Positions 1 through 11,699 of a stretch of DNA of 64,000 bases are shown here, piece after piece. The notes beneath the pieces are model-generated. The model made no database searches, was not told the DNA's origin, and was given only the letters and a program-made list of their open reading frames with translations. This stretch comes from Hofstenia miamia (lineage: Eukaryota; Xenacoelomorpha; Acoela), in assembly GCA_004352715.1 (NCBI GenBank), contig SCFE01000019.1, positions 1,248,736 to 1,312,735 on the forward strand, written 5' to 3'. Position numbers and translations under genes: made by a program. Numbering within the stretch: the stretch's first letter is position 1; every line of letters begins with the position of its first letter.

Positions 1-2156
1 CTCCCATTCCTGAAACACGGTATGGGAAGTAGATCCACCTTTTTTCCCTGTCATATCTGCTAAAGTTTTCCTTATTTGAAGTTGTCAAAAGTTTTCTTTC
101 TTTTTTGTATTTTTTTAGGATTAATGAACGTTTAATAACATAAACATCAAATAATGAACACATGAGTACAAATGAGTTTCAAAAAAAGCGCATGTTGACG
201 TTGGATTTTTCTTGTTGGCTAGTTCCAAGGGTCTTAGATGTTTCAAAAAGTATCAGAGTATCAGAGTTGCAGAATGGTCACTTACATATGAGCGGCCAAT
301 TGCACGAGCTAAGTGAGGAGATAAAATGCTTCGAAGTTGTTGAGATATTATTATTTAAAAGATGACACACATTTTCATTCTTATATGTCACATTCTAGTT
401 TTCCAAGACCACATTGTGTGGCACTGGGGGCCAAATTTTAAGGACTCCCTCATGCCAAGTCTATCCAATCTTTTCGCAAAAAAATCGTCAGCCTTCAATT
501 CTCCTATTTAGTAATCCATGGATTACCAGATCTGTTTTACTGTTAGTACAATTAATGAATTTCTTAGCTAATGCCGTGCCATCATTTTTGGTGTCTCTAT
601 CTTTTACACATGCCTGCTAATGCTGAAACAATGTTTTCAAACACATCATTTTCTCAGAAAATCGGAAAAACCATCTCATTATTGGTAGTGTCAACCAGCC
701 TAAAGTATATTAATTGGCTTGGAATTGGGTGATAGGGCTGGGGCTGAATTTTTAATATAGTAGAAGTTAGTTCCATAATGACGTGTTGAATTTAACCATT
801 TATGCTCCCAGAAAATTTCAGGAGACTTCATGGTTACACAAAACCTTACTTTTCTCAACTTTTGCTTGGCAACCTCCAAGTCGGGCTGATCCAGTATCGT
901 AAGAATTGGATAGGCCTACTCCAGGGCTGAAACAAAAACTGGGTGTACAACTTTGTGGCATTAGTTGTAACCTTAGATGCACATTTTTGCTAAGAATTTT
1001 TATGTTGTGAAATATACTTTGCATACATGTTGTTCAAACGCAACTTTTCAAACATTGGCAAAATATGAACAACCCTAATGTATATATATATATATATATA
1101 TATTTAGTCAAAGTTTTATTTCCCGTATCAATTATTATAAAAAGGAAAGGATCACAAACTAAACATAAACAGTAGTAAGAAATATTCTGTTTTTAAAATA
1201 AATCAGCTAATGTATTTGTTGTCAAATATTGAAGTGCAAGTACAGTAAACGTTTTTCGTGTTTTAGACCTCCTGCAATATAAAGTGTTACTGTGATGCTC
1301 GAAAAACATATGTGACTTATTTTTTTGCTGCACATTAACGGATGAAGAGGATATTTATTGTTGGATATGATGTTGTTCACAGAGATTTTGAAACAAGTTA
1401 TGAGGGCATTATTGCATTCGTGTATAACATCTTCTAGCAAACTCAGTGAGGAAGAAACAAGCCTAAGTACTCTTCTCAGTTTCTGTTTTTGTAAATTGCT
1501 CAGATGTCCAAACCATGCCAATAAAGCATGTGTGATAATGATAACACATAATTTTTAAATATGTACCAGCGAGTGCTCTAATTTATCAAATTTACTAACA
1601 AACATAAATGAATTAGTAATGAAGTATACTTTCTTTAGTATATTTCCTTTTTTTTCTTAAATGATAATTTATTGATGATACCACACAGATATTCACAGCA
1701 TGTGACAGATTGAATCGTGTGTCCATTTATGCAAAGGGAAGTATTTTTTCCATATTGTAGCAGTGCTTCATTTTTTAAATTATTATTCGAAAAAATCAAT
1801 TCTTAATTTATATTATTATTTAGCGCAAAATGTCATATTATTGAATTGCTCACAAATGGGCTTCTTTAAAATCTTATTTTGCACTATTATGTTTGACTAC
1901 GGATATTAAAGATGTATCATCAGAGAATCTTTTCAAAGAATCTTTTAAGTTGGCTTATTGCTGCAATATTTTATAGCATTGCTACTACTATCGTTTAGAA
2001 GTTTTATTTTGTTGTTATAGTTGACAAAACTAATGCTTTAGATGATTTACCATAAGAAGTAACAACATTCTGTTTCCAATCATTTACGTAGGAATATATG
2101 TTAGCATCGAGTCGAGTTAAAATTTATTTAGGCTTATTTTATCGCTAGGCTATATA
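1..2156. other. Non-coding AT-rich stretch
   Basis: I see no recognisable coding segment. Short open frames on both strands have no conserved motif and sit in low-complexity AT-rich DNA. A pure TA microsatellite lies at about 1081-1102. Confidence 0.6.
1081..1102. repeat. (TA)n microsatellite
   Basis: Uninterrupted run of 11 TA dinucleotides. Comparable TA tracts border several of the N gaps in this window. Confidence 0.95.
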
Positions 2157-2532
2157 TAACNATGAACCGATATTTCTAAGCTCGGCTCGTTTAAATTTTG
2201 TGTAAGTTCGGCTCGGCTCGCCACATAAATTCTTCGAATGAGGCTCGTTTTAGCTCGGTATTTTTTTTAAAAATATTGTGCTCAAAGAATTTTTTACATA
2301 GCTCTTCCGATTATATAATAAACTTTTCTTAAATAAGATTATAGGAAAAGCATACTGACTGAAAAAAAAGAAAAATCTCCATAATCAAATTAACAAGCAT
2401 AACTATAAACCTGCTTTGCCTAAAATAGGCTCGTTTTGGGCTCGTCGTATATCAAATACTGTGCTCAAGCTCGGCTCGGCTCGGCTCGGCTCGGCTCGGG
2501 CCTGTTAGAAACTCGGCTCGTTGACAAGTCTG
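2157..2532 (+). mobile_element. hAT-type MITE, GGCTCG family, copy 1
   Basis: The segment carries many copies of the word GGCTCG at both ends: AAGCTCGGCTCG near the left and a tandem GGCTCG run near 2469-2500. It ends in GCTCGTTGACAAGTCTG. It aligns along its length with the better preserved copy at 62317-62682, including the internal TAGCTCTTCC block. The left end is damaged and holds a single N at 2161, so no target duplication can be read here. No coding capacity is visible. It is inferred to be a non-autonomous hAT derivative because its sister copy has an 8-bp target duplication. Confidence 0.75.
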
Positions 2533-2593
2533 AACAGAAGCACTAAATGTTAAATTAAATAAAAAAACAAGCCTGATGCCTATCAATTTGAGA

Positions 2594-2955
2594 NNNNNNN
2601 NNNNNNNNNNNNNNNNNNNNNNNNNNNNNNNNNNNNNNNNNNNNNNNNNNNNNNNNNNNNNNNNNNNNNNNNNNNNNNNNNNNNNNNNNNNNNNNNNNNN
2701 NNNNNNNNNNNNNNNNNNNNNNNNNNNNNNNNNNNNNNNNNNNNNNNNNNNNNNNNNNNNNNNNNNNNNNNNNNNNNNNNNNNNNNNNNNNNNNNNNNNN
2801 NNNNNNNNNNNNNNNNNNNNNNNNNNNNNNNNNNNNNNNNNNNNNNNNNNNNNNNNNNNNNNNNNNNNNNNNNNNNNNNNNNNNNNNNNNNNNNNNNNNN
2901 NNNNNNNNNNNNNNNNNNNNNNNNNNNNNNNNNNNNNNNNNNNNNNNNNNNNNNN
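2594..2955. other. Assembly gap (362 N)
   Basis: Run of N bordered on the right by a TA repeat (from 2956). Translations reading through it are meaningless. Confidence 0.99.
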
Positions 2956-2965
2956 TATATATATA

Positions 2966-5689
2966 TCATTAAATATATTTGCTTTTTGTTTTTTTGAATT
3001 TATTTTCTTTCTTCAGGTAATGATATTTAAATATGATCGTTATCAATTGTTTACATTAGATATCACTGCCTTCTAGTGTGTTTAATATCAAATAAACATA
3101 TCTACTAATGTGTACATACCTATACATGTGATCTGTGTTTACCCTGTTTTTACGTTAGCTCAAGAAAATTGAAACTTTACCATCTTTTGAACCAAGGCCT
3201 TGTTTGAAGAATAAATACATTTTATAAGAATATTAACTAATTCACTTGCTGAAATTTCATTTTCAAAGCTAATCCGGGAGCAAATTTCCAAAGCGATTTT
3301 CAGATGCATTATGATAATTTGACTGAAAACGGCATTCATGTTAGTAAACTTAATATTGCGTAGTGCGTATCATATATAATACACTACTATATCATGCCCT
3401 TTTAAATGTGGACATCTTTAAATTTAATAGGGGGCCTCTTAGCCCTACCAGGGCCGGGCCTTTGAAATCCTTGTTCTTAGTTCTTCAACTCTATAACATT
3501 TGATATGATTGAGTGTTAACATCAGGTTTTTGAAAAGAAATTTTTTTGTAGTCGTATGATGATGTAACAAAATATGTCAATATGGGAAATTTTGAAATAA
3601 TTGGATAATTTACATAAGTTGAGGTTAACAAAGCTTGGCGTAAACAATTTATCTTTAAAGAAACATTGATATAAAGAATTTAATAATGGTATAGAAAATC
3701 ACCACTGCTGAAAAATTCTCCTGGATATCAAATTTTTTAAATAGTTTTTGATCGAATATAAAATTTGAATTATCTAATTTTTGCTGATTTTATAGATTTT
3801 TCTAAGTTGAATTTTTCGCATTATCTTCAGCTGAAATGTATTGTCTGATACAGTGAAAAAATTCGAGAAATATATAATCTTTTATTTTTATTATTGATTC
3901 ATTTGAAATAAATATGTAAAAAATTGTAACCAAAAATGCATTATTCTGCTTTTGGGATTTAGGAGGTTAAATTGCCTAGGAACTTTTTAAAATCTTTAAT
4001 GGCTTTCCGAAACATTTTAGCCCTTTATACCTCATGAACTAATTCAAAATTTGAATGCATCACGTGATACAGGTTTGTCAATTTTCAAGTCTCCCCTTAA
4101 TGGGACTAGAGTAGTCGTTCAACATAGACAATACGGTTAAGTTTAGTTCTTGCTCCATTTTGGCTTCCTAATTACCTAAGAATTAGCCTCAGCAACTAAA
4201 CTTTAGTACAAATTTTCCAAATTAAATGTCAGAACTATCACCAAATTTTCTAAAACTCTTGCTGAAAACCGGCTCTTCCTATTAAAACATCTTGAGCAAT
4301 GTAAGATGAAAGCTGAAACCTCTGCGAGTAAATAGTGAGATAATATAATACTCGATATCAATAAAAGAATAATTCCGCTATCTAGTTATTGCAGGGTTCG
4401 CGGTTAGTATCTGCAATGAGCGTCAAAATAGAGAAATAGGGCCCGTTTGCACAAGCGCAATCTCGCAGTTTGTTGTTCCAATATTTTCCAAAACACCAAA
4501 ATGTATGCCTTGCATTACCCTGGAATTGCTTGTTTCCAGTCAATGCCATTGTTCAGAAATCTGAAACATCACATTTTACATCTTGTGGCGAGTTCTTACA
4601 TTCAGATACTTTTCAAGGAATATATGCAAAGAAAAAAATATCTTTACAAAGCTTTCATATTACTGGAAATCGATTATTCTTTAATTACTCGACATGGTTC
4701 CAAAAATCCATACTCTGACAACTTTATTCAAATTTAGACCACAGTTTTTAAAAGTAATCAATATTGCTTAACATAATCAAAGCAATATGATACGCTATCG
4801 TAATATAGGCTCCTAAAACTGTATCTGATATTTACCATTGAAGACTATCCACTTATACTTTTCTTCAATCAGAAAATGATTGATTCAGTTAAGACTCACA
4901 AGCTAATGAACTTTTTTGCTTAAAATTTGGCCAATTTATGCTTGTCGGCTTTTAACCCTCTTTCTACTAGGAATTTTTCAAAAATTCTTTAAACACCCAT
5001 AACTTACGAACTAACAAAAATATTTAAAATCTAAATACACCACAAGATAAAGAATTGTATGTTCTTTCTTTTTCTACTTAAATTCGCGATGTAGCTCTGT
5101 TTACTGTGCGGGATTCCCACAGATTGCTTCAGAAAACAAAATACTTCAGGGTAGTGGTTGGTCCTACGTAATTCAGGAATAAAAATATGTTTTAACAGTA
5201 ATCATTGCATGAGGGCGCCCTACCTCATTGATTAATCAGCTAAGGTCAGTTTTAAGGAGTCTCAAACCAAGAACAAACCGGATCAGAATCAGTTTTGACA
5301 GCACACATGTTGTTCGAGAAATTTGATATCATTTTAGTTTTCTTAAATGGAAAAAATCTAATTAAGTCAGTATGGTTTGGTACCAGTACTTTGCCTTACT
5401 GCTTCCCTTCATTGTATACAGATTATAGTATATAACTACAAATGCAATATTAATAGTCAATATTTTGCTGATTAATGAATGGCTAATGGTAGGGTCAGCC
5501 TGTTTACTCAATGAAACGCTTAAATCCATTTAGGAGCGGACTTAAAAATTTCTGATTGGGGCACTGAAACTCGTAACGATAAACAGCCTGGTGATTTTTA
5601 AGAAATTTTCGGCCGGTGACCTCTGATTTTGCGCACGGCACGCCTCAATGTATTTGGAATATCTTTGCACATATCAAGAAACAGTCAAA
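2966..5689. other. Non-coding AT-rich stretch
   Basis: No credible gene seen. Overlapping plus-strand frames near 4447-4737 lack any family signature and look random. Confidence 0.55.
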
Positions 5690-5990
5690 GTTCTTTGTTG
5701 TCTCCCTGTGCTCAAAACCTTCTAAATACATTAACACTAGGTATGGAGAGAATTTAAATCTTTTGCAAAAATTCGAAAATTTCTAAAAAACTTGTTAATC
5801 TATTCAACAATCTCTGTCACAGCAATAAGCTTTAATTGAAATGTTCAACATTGCATTAAAGTATGTTCCCCAACAGACCTACCCATGCCGCAAGATTTTC
5901 AAGTTTGGAAATAGGCTTGGAGGAAATTCTTTGTAAATGGGGAAAGCGGTTTGTCATTTAAATCGGACGCTAGGCTGTTTAAGGTTAAAC
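5690..5990 (+). repeat. Dispersed repeat R1, copy 1
   Basis: Shares an ordered series of short matches with 8095-8340 and 42600-42875: a CTAGGTATGG-like block, a GCAAAAAT(T)CG block, a CCTACCCAT block, and a final GGACGCTAGGCTGTTTAAGG-like block. The copies are strongly diverged, which suggests an old non-autonomous transposon. No termini were defined. Confidence 0.5.
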
Positions 5991-7038
5991 TTTTCATTTT
6001 GGATTTGATTAAATTTTGAATCCTCATACATTTCTCTATATGTCATGATAACAATTTGAAATTTCCTACTAATGTTGTAGTCTTACTTTTTACTATTGCG
6101 TTTGAATTTATACTTATATATAGATACATCCATTTCTGGTTCCTTACTAAAATTTAATTTACTAAAACTATGCATTATTAACAAAACAGAATATTTAATG
6201 GAGATATTTCAGACGTATTTTAGTTTAGCAGGCAAATACAATAGTAAACATTAAATCATATTTGTCCCAGTCACAGTTGAAATTGAATAGTCCCGGCTTC
6301 GTACCTATCCTATCTCATGCTTTTTATATCACAGTACTGCCACCTGTAGCGTGGGTCTGGTATCAGGACAAGTAACGAAGCAATTTCTTAAGGACCCCAT
6401 TGACTATACCACTATCATTGTTTTGTGAAATCTGGCGATAGAAGAAGATATTAATACATAGACTATTAATTTTACTGAATTACTTTTGATTTGCATTGGT
6501 GGTTGATCAATCTTTCAAATTCATTTTTTCTGTAACATTTAGTAATTACAATTTCAAATTTTTCGCATATAGAAAAAGTGCTCTAGAAATAGGGGTGTTC
6601 TGTCAATTAATTTTTATACTTGTACCATGTAAAACAAAACACTAAAATGAAGGAAATCAAGAATCTCTAAGATTACTAGGTTCTGATATGAAATGAATAA
6701 TTTATTTGTACAACAAAATCTGAAAGTAAATGCAAAATAGTGTTCAAAATATCAGAACTTTTTAAGAATTTGTAACAAAAATCCTAAAATTTTAAGTATA
6801 TATATAAAAATCAATAATATTATGAATAGATTTTGAACATCATTTGAAATATGTTATATGGCGAATTTAACATTTTGAAGAATAAATTTGCAGATAGTGA
6901 GGGACTTCAGAAGTCCCCCTCAACTAGATCACCAGTTTTCAGAATCTGAATTAGAACATTTGTAATTTCTTAAAACATTGAATTTTTTATTAAGAATGCT
7001 GATGTACTTGTTCGTGTTCATCTTTGCAACAATGATTA

Positions 7039-7318
7039 CTAAGGCAATCCAAGCCATAGTGCTTGGATGATTCTTTCATTGCTTTTGAGGTTGAGGTGTA
7101 GCAAGATTGAATCTTGGTGATTCCATAGGTCATTTAACAAATACCTTGGGTGTACAGAACCTCTGAAATTTGATGTTTTAATTTGATCCAGTTTACAGTT
7201 TTGTAATTCATACAAAGGACCAGTTTCATCGAACATTTGATTGTGTGCGAAATAGTGTTTGAGAAATATTCAAATTGTTCTGACTTCAACAAAAATAGGG
7301 ATGTTTTCAGCGACAAGC
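7039..7318 (-). pseudogene. Unrecognised coding-like remnant
   Basis: On the minus strand one frame is open from about 7318 to the stop at 7039, apart from one internal TGA near 7270. The last 65 codons are unusually protein-like for this AT-rich DNA: mixed charged and aromatic residues, with the local word NHQDSILLHLNLKSNE and the C-terminal QALWLGLP. I do not recognise the family. It could be a decayed transposon ORF, a retro-pseudogene or chance. No splice sites were assigned. Confidence 0.25.
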
Positions 7319-7639
7319 ATCTGGGGGATTAAAATAGCTCATATGTAGAAATCTATAGTTTTTCTAGGTTTTTGGTTTAACTTTTATAGGTGTGGACTTA
7401 TTCAGTTATTTTTGCAAAAAAGTGAGAAAGTTTTTTAAATTTTGTCCTAAGACGAAAGGACTTGTATTTGTTAGGTAGAGACTTGTAATTTTTTTGAAAA
7501 AAGTGGGGAGACAAGCCCATATTTAACATCTGCACTGAATCAGTATTGATTTTATTTACTAACTGTGCACACATTTATGAATACTGTTGAAGCAGTTCTT
7601 TCAATATACTTTTATAATTTATTAAATACCAAAGCCTAT

Positions 7640-7872
7640 GGATATTAGACGAAATGTGTAGTATTGGAATATGTTTGATATATTTTTAAGAATGTGTGGG
7701 ATTACTTGAAAAACATTGGAAAGTTTAACAAATATTTGCTAAATCCTTGCAAAGTTTGTTAAATTTTAGGGAAATTTGCAAGTTACTTGAAAATTTGCCA
7801 AATATTTTGCAAATAATTGCAAAAACCTTGGATCGATTTGCAGTCCCATAGTCCCCCTTAAATTCGCCACTG
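7640..7872 (+). mobile_element. Dispersed repeat R2, copy 1 (MITE-like)
   Basis: Closely resembles 51408-51701: both begin near TATTGGAATATGTTTGATAT, contain repeated AAATTTGCAAG/AATATTTGC words, and finish with CAGTCCC-TAGTCCCCCTTAAATTCGCCACTG. Read from the other strand, this finish is CAGTGGCGAATTTAAGGGGG, a typical transposon terminus beginning CAGTG. No coding region is present. The opposite terminus was not found. Confidence 0.7.
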
Positions 7873-8094
7873 TGTCCATTTATTTCTTAATTATTAACCT
7901 ACCCAGACAATTTTTACAATATGCGATGTTTTTATCGCTTATGCTCATTAAATAATAAGGTATCTAACATATGACAACTCCACTGGAGTTTAATTCACGA
8001 TCTGGAACAACGAATTCTGGCTTTGCACACAACGCCCTGAACTTAATTTGAATAATTTACTTATAGAAAACAAAATATTTGAGACTAGTTATTG

Positions 8095-8340
8095 CTGCTG
8101 CTTTACTACCTGAACATTAGGTATGGGAACAATTTGAAGGTTTGTGCAAAAATCGGATTTTCATTCATGTACTTCAAACAGGAATAATTTTTATCGCAAA
8201 TTTTCTCCATAACAGAAATACACTTACCAATAGATGTGTCCAAGTCTAAGGATATACAAATTTGCCAAATTCGTTATAAATGTGGAAAAAGAAAACCACG
8301 TTATCTTTATAATGGACGTTAGGCAGATTATGGTTAAATA
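8095..8340 (+). repeat. Dispersed repeat R1, copy 2
   Basis: Diverged relative of 5690-5990 and 42600-42875. It shares CAAAAATCGGATTTTC with the 42.6-kb copy and the closing GGACGTTAGGCAGATTATGG block. Confidence 0.5.
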
Positions 8341-10314
8341 ATATTTTTAAATTAATCAGTCTTGCAAACAAAGGAACATCTGGAAAATATTTAGGATGTC
8401 CTTGATGCTACTGCAAATAATTGAATAATTTTTTTGTTCTTTTGGAATATGTTAATAAATAAAACTGATGTTTGTATTAAAGCACAGTGCAGACAAAAAG
8501 GAAATATAGGTTTGAGAAGAGGAGGATATTGCTTTTATAAAATACCAATTCTCTATGGGCATTAACATTTAGCAGGTTTATATCAGGACTGTTTTGATAT
8601 TGAAGCAGGTCAGGTCGGAAGTGCAGGTGAACTCACCACTAATCCAGATCTTGACTATGTTGTAAAACGATTGACAAAATTATTTCACAAAATCAAATTC
8701 ATACATTTTAGGCGTAAATTAAGGGCTTGATAAACCTTTCAATCGGAACGTGTTCTCACAAATATAATTTAGTCAAGTCATATTCAATGTTTATCAGTTG
8801 AAAATTTTGATCCTGGGTAGTAAGCATATTATTAGCAAATCAAACAGTAAAATATTTAATATGATACATAAAGTTTCCAAAGATTTAGCAGTGTTATGTA
8901 ATAACGCCTTTTATAAATGATCCATAGACGCATAGATTACTTCATTTTGCCTGATTGCACTTTAACCACAATCTGATTGGATTAGCTTTGAGAAGATTAT
9001 CGACTGTGCACTTTCAATGCTGAATCAAATCCTACAAACCGCTATTTTAATTAAGAAACTAGAATGAGAGATTATTTGCTGTATTATCCGATACTAGTTT
9101 AGCAGTACTTTCAAGTCACGTATCTGATTTTATATATCATAGTATGATATTAAAAGTAGGTAAGATCAGTGATCTAAAAATAGATTTGAGAAATTTTCTT
9201 TTCAACAGTCTCCAACATTTGGTATTTTTTAGCTTGTGAAGCATGCCGTTTGAGCTCAATATTTGTATGTTTATTAAAGTATTAGAAAATAACTGTTATC
9301 AAAGAAATAGTTTACTTTGTTTAAACTTTTAAATGCGATATTTACAACACTGTTACTAACCCTATTTGGTCTGGGGAGAACTTCCATTCGTTAATCCTTT
9401 GATTATTCCTCAAAATGGTCTGGAGCGTTGCAATGAGAGTTGGTGACTTTTCATATCATTTATTGGGGATCATAATTCCCTAATGAAAAATATATTTGAT
9501 AAGTTAAAAAGGAATTCTAAAGAACTTCATCTTTTCCTACTGTCAAAATCAATATTAAATTTATTTCAAATTTTTTGAGATTTGATCAAAAGTAAGCATG
9601 GCCTCAAAATTTTTAAATATTTATGGTGCTGATGTTAAGAATAATGTCAGCAAAATTTTGCTTCAATATTCTAATCCAATCCAGAGTTTGCTAAAGGGAA
9701 AAAAATCCTCCCTCCACAGAACAAATATTGTTAAAGCACTAGTAGATTTGTACTTAAGTCAATATATTATACGGAATCGATGTTAAAATATACTATTTTT
9801 CATACAAAAACGATTACATAAAATATCACAATATTAAAATCCAATTTTGAAATTTTTTGTAAAAATGTTGAATTCAAATAATCATATATATTACTGTCTC
9901 TGCAAATTTTAAAAAAATGTTTTTTCTTTCATCCATTTTGATTCGTGCACCCAGACTCTAGACCCCAGTCCAGACAAATTCCACCTAGTAGTAAAGGAGT
10001 ATGCTATGTTCATCTGTTGACAGGCTTACTTCCCTAATATAGAATCAAATCAAAGCTATAAAATTTCAGGAAGTTTTCAGTTGTTGAATTATTTTTGTTA
10101 GTATTTTCAAATATATTTAATTCATCTTCCATAAACGCAACATTTCATCTTCTATGAAAAGAATTTTGAACTTATGTTAAGAAATTTTCGATTTTTCTAA
10201 ATATAATCGCTCCTCAAACTAGCATTAAGCTCGAGAGTATCTTTGGGTGAAAAGTAGAAACTAACATTTTTTTGGGCAGGAAGTGTTAATAGCCGAGAGT
10301 TCCTTGCACGTTAT
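8341..10314. other. Non-coding stretch
   Basis: No gene supported. A 62-codon ATG frame at 9598-9786 (+) has no recognisable motif and no sign of splicing or family membership. Confidence 0.5.
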
Positions 10315-10322
10315 ATATATAT

Positions 10323-10538
10323 NNNNNNNNNNNNNNNNNNNNNNNNNNNNNNNNNNNNNNNNNNNNNNNNNNNNNNNNNNNNNNNNNNNNNNNNNNNNNN
10401 NNNNNNNNNNNNNNNNNNNNNNNNNNNNNNNNNNNNNNNNNNNNNNNNNNNNNNNNNNNNNNNNNNNNNNNNNNNNNNNNNNNNNNNNNNNNNNNNNNNN
10501 NNNNNNNNNNNNNNNNNNNNNNNNNNNNNNNNNNNNNN
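10323..10538. other. Assembly gap inside a TA repeat (216 N)
   Basis: Both borders are TA dinucleotide runs, so the gap most likely hides an unresolved microsatellite. Confidence 0.95.
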
Positions 10539-10749
10539 ATATATATATATATGCATTCATACATATCAAATTGATCAATTTTGAGGTATTTTATCACAGA
10601 AATCTAGTGTGTTAATAAGCTATTCTGCTTATATACACCTGGCTCTTGAATTTTGCTCTTCAAACTTTTCATAGTGGGGAATATGGCATAGATTATCGAA
10701 TCGATAACATGTATGCTAAGATAGGTTATCACCTAAATATAAATATAAA

Positions 10750-10758
<9 letters not shown>

Positions 10759-10791
<33 letters not shown>

Positions 10792-10800
10792 TAATAATAA

Positions 10801-10836
<36 letters not shown>
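10759..10836. repeat. Compound TA / TAAA microsatellite
   Basis: Two TA runs are separated by an AAATAAATAAATAATAATAA tract. Low-complexity sequence only. Confidence 0.9.
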
Positions 10837-10837
<1 letters not shown>

Positions 10838-11225
10838 TCTTCCTGATTTTAGAGCTGAAAATTTTATGGCGCAAACATTAATGAAAATGAACGAAAAGTC
10901 TATCGAAATTTAATGAAAGTATGTAGTTACACAAAATGGAATAAATAAGAAATTTAGAACTTTATGAATGATTTTATCTATTTGAAGTATAATCTAACAA
11001 CAACAATGCGAATTCAAATATGTTGGAGTCGATACATCCTTTTTTCTTAAATTTGATAATATTTTTTCAAATATTGCTATTCCATAATTTGAATGGAAAA
11101 ATGTAGAATTAGGACTAGAATGGCAACAAGTATGAATCCTTGCAGCCTTTGAGACAATTTCTGTTGTTTTGTAACACTGCAATTATTGTAATTAATAAAT
11201 TTTGAAAATCAAAAATAAAATTCCT

Positions 11226-11325
11226 TAACCAGATTTTAACCTGATTAACCAGTTCCTGCAAGTTAACCGGCGTTAACCGGATTTAACCCGACCGGATTAA
11301 CTGGACCGGATAGACCACTAATATA
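11226..11325 (+). mobile_element. Transposon end with TTAACCGG word array
   Basis: About seven variants of TTAACC(G/A)G or ACCGGATTAA fall within 100 bp, ending ACCGGATAGACCACTA next to a TA repeat and gap. From the other strand the terminus reads TAGTGGTCTATCCGG, resembling hAT terminal repeats. The partner end is not visible and may lie in the 11343-11672 gap. Confidence 0.5.
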
Positions 11326-11342
11326 TATATATATATATATAT

Positions 11343-11672
11343 NNNNNNNNNNNNNNNNNNNNNNNNNNNNNNNNNNNNNNNNNNNNNNNNNNNNNNNNNN
11401 NNNNNNNNNNNNNNNNNNNNNNNNNNNNNNNNNNNNNNNNNNNNNNNNNNNNNNNNNNNNNNNNNNNNNNNNNNNNNNNNNNNNNNNNNNNNNNNNNNNN
11501 NNNNNNNNNNNNNNNNNNNNNNNNNNNNNNNNNNNNNNNNNNNNNNNNNNNNNNNNNNNNNNNNNNNNNNNNNNNNNNNNNNNNNNNNNNNNNNNNNNNN
11601 NNNNNNNNNNNNNNNNNNNNNNNNNNNNNNNNNNNNNNNNNNNNNNNNNNNNNNNNNNNNNNNNNNNNNNNN
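11343..11672. other. Assembly gap inside a TA repeat (330 N)
   Basis: Bordered on both sides by TA dinucleotide runs. Confidence 0.95.
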
Positions 11673-11699
11673 TATATATATATATATATAATTTTATTG

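Noticed and set aside
4447-4737. Two overlapping plus-strand ORFs
   Set aside because: They occupy different frames of the same DNA and neither has a family motif.
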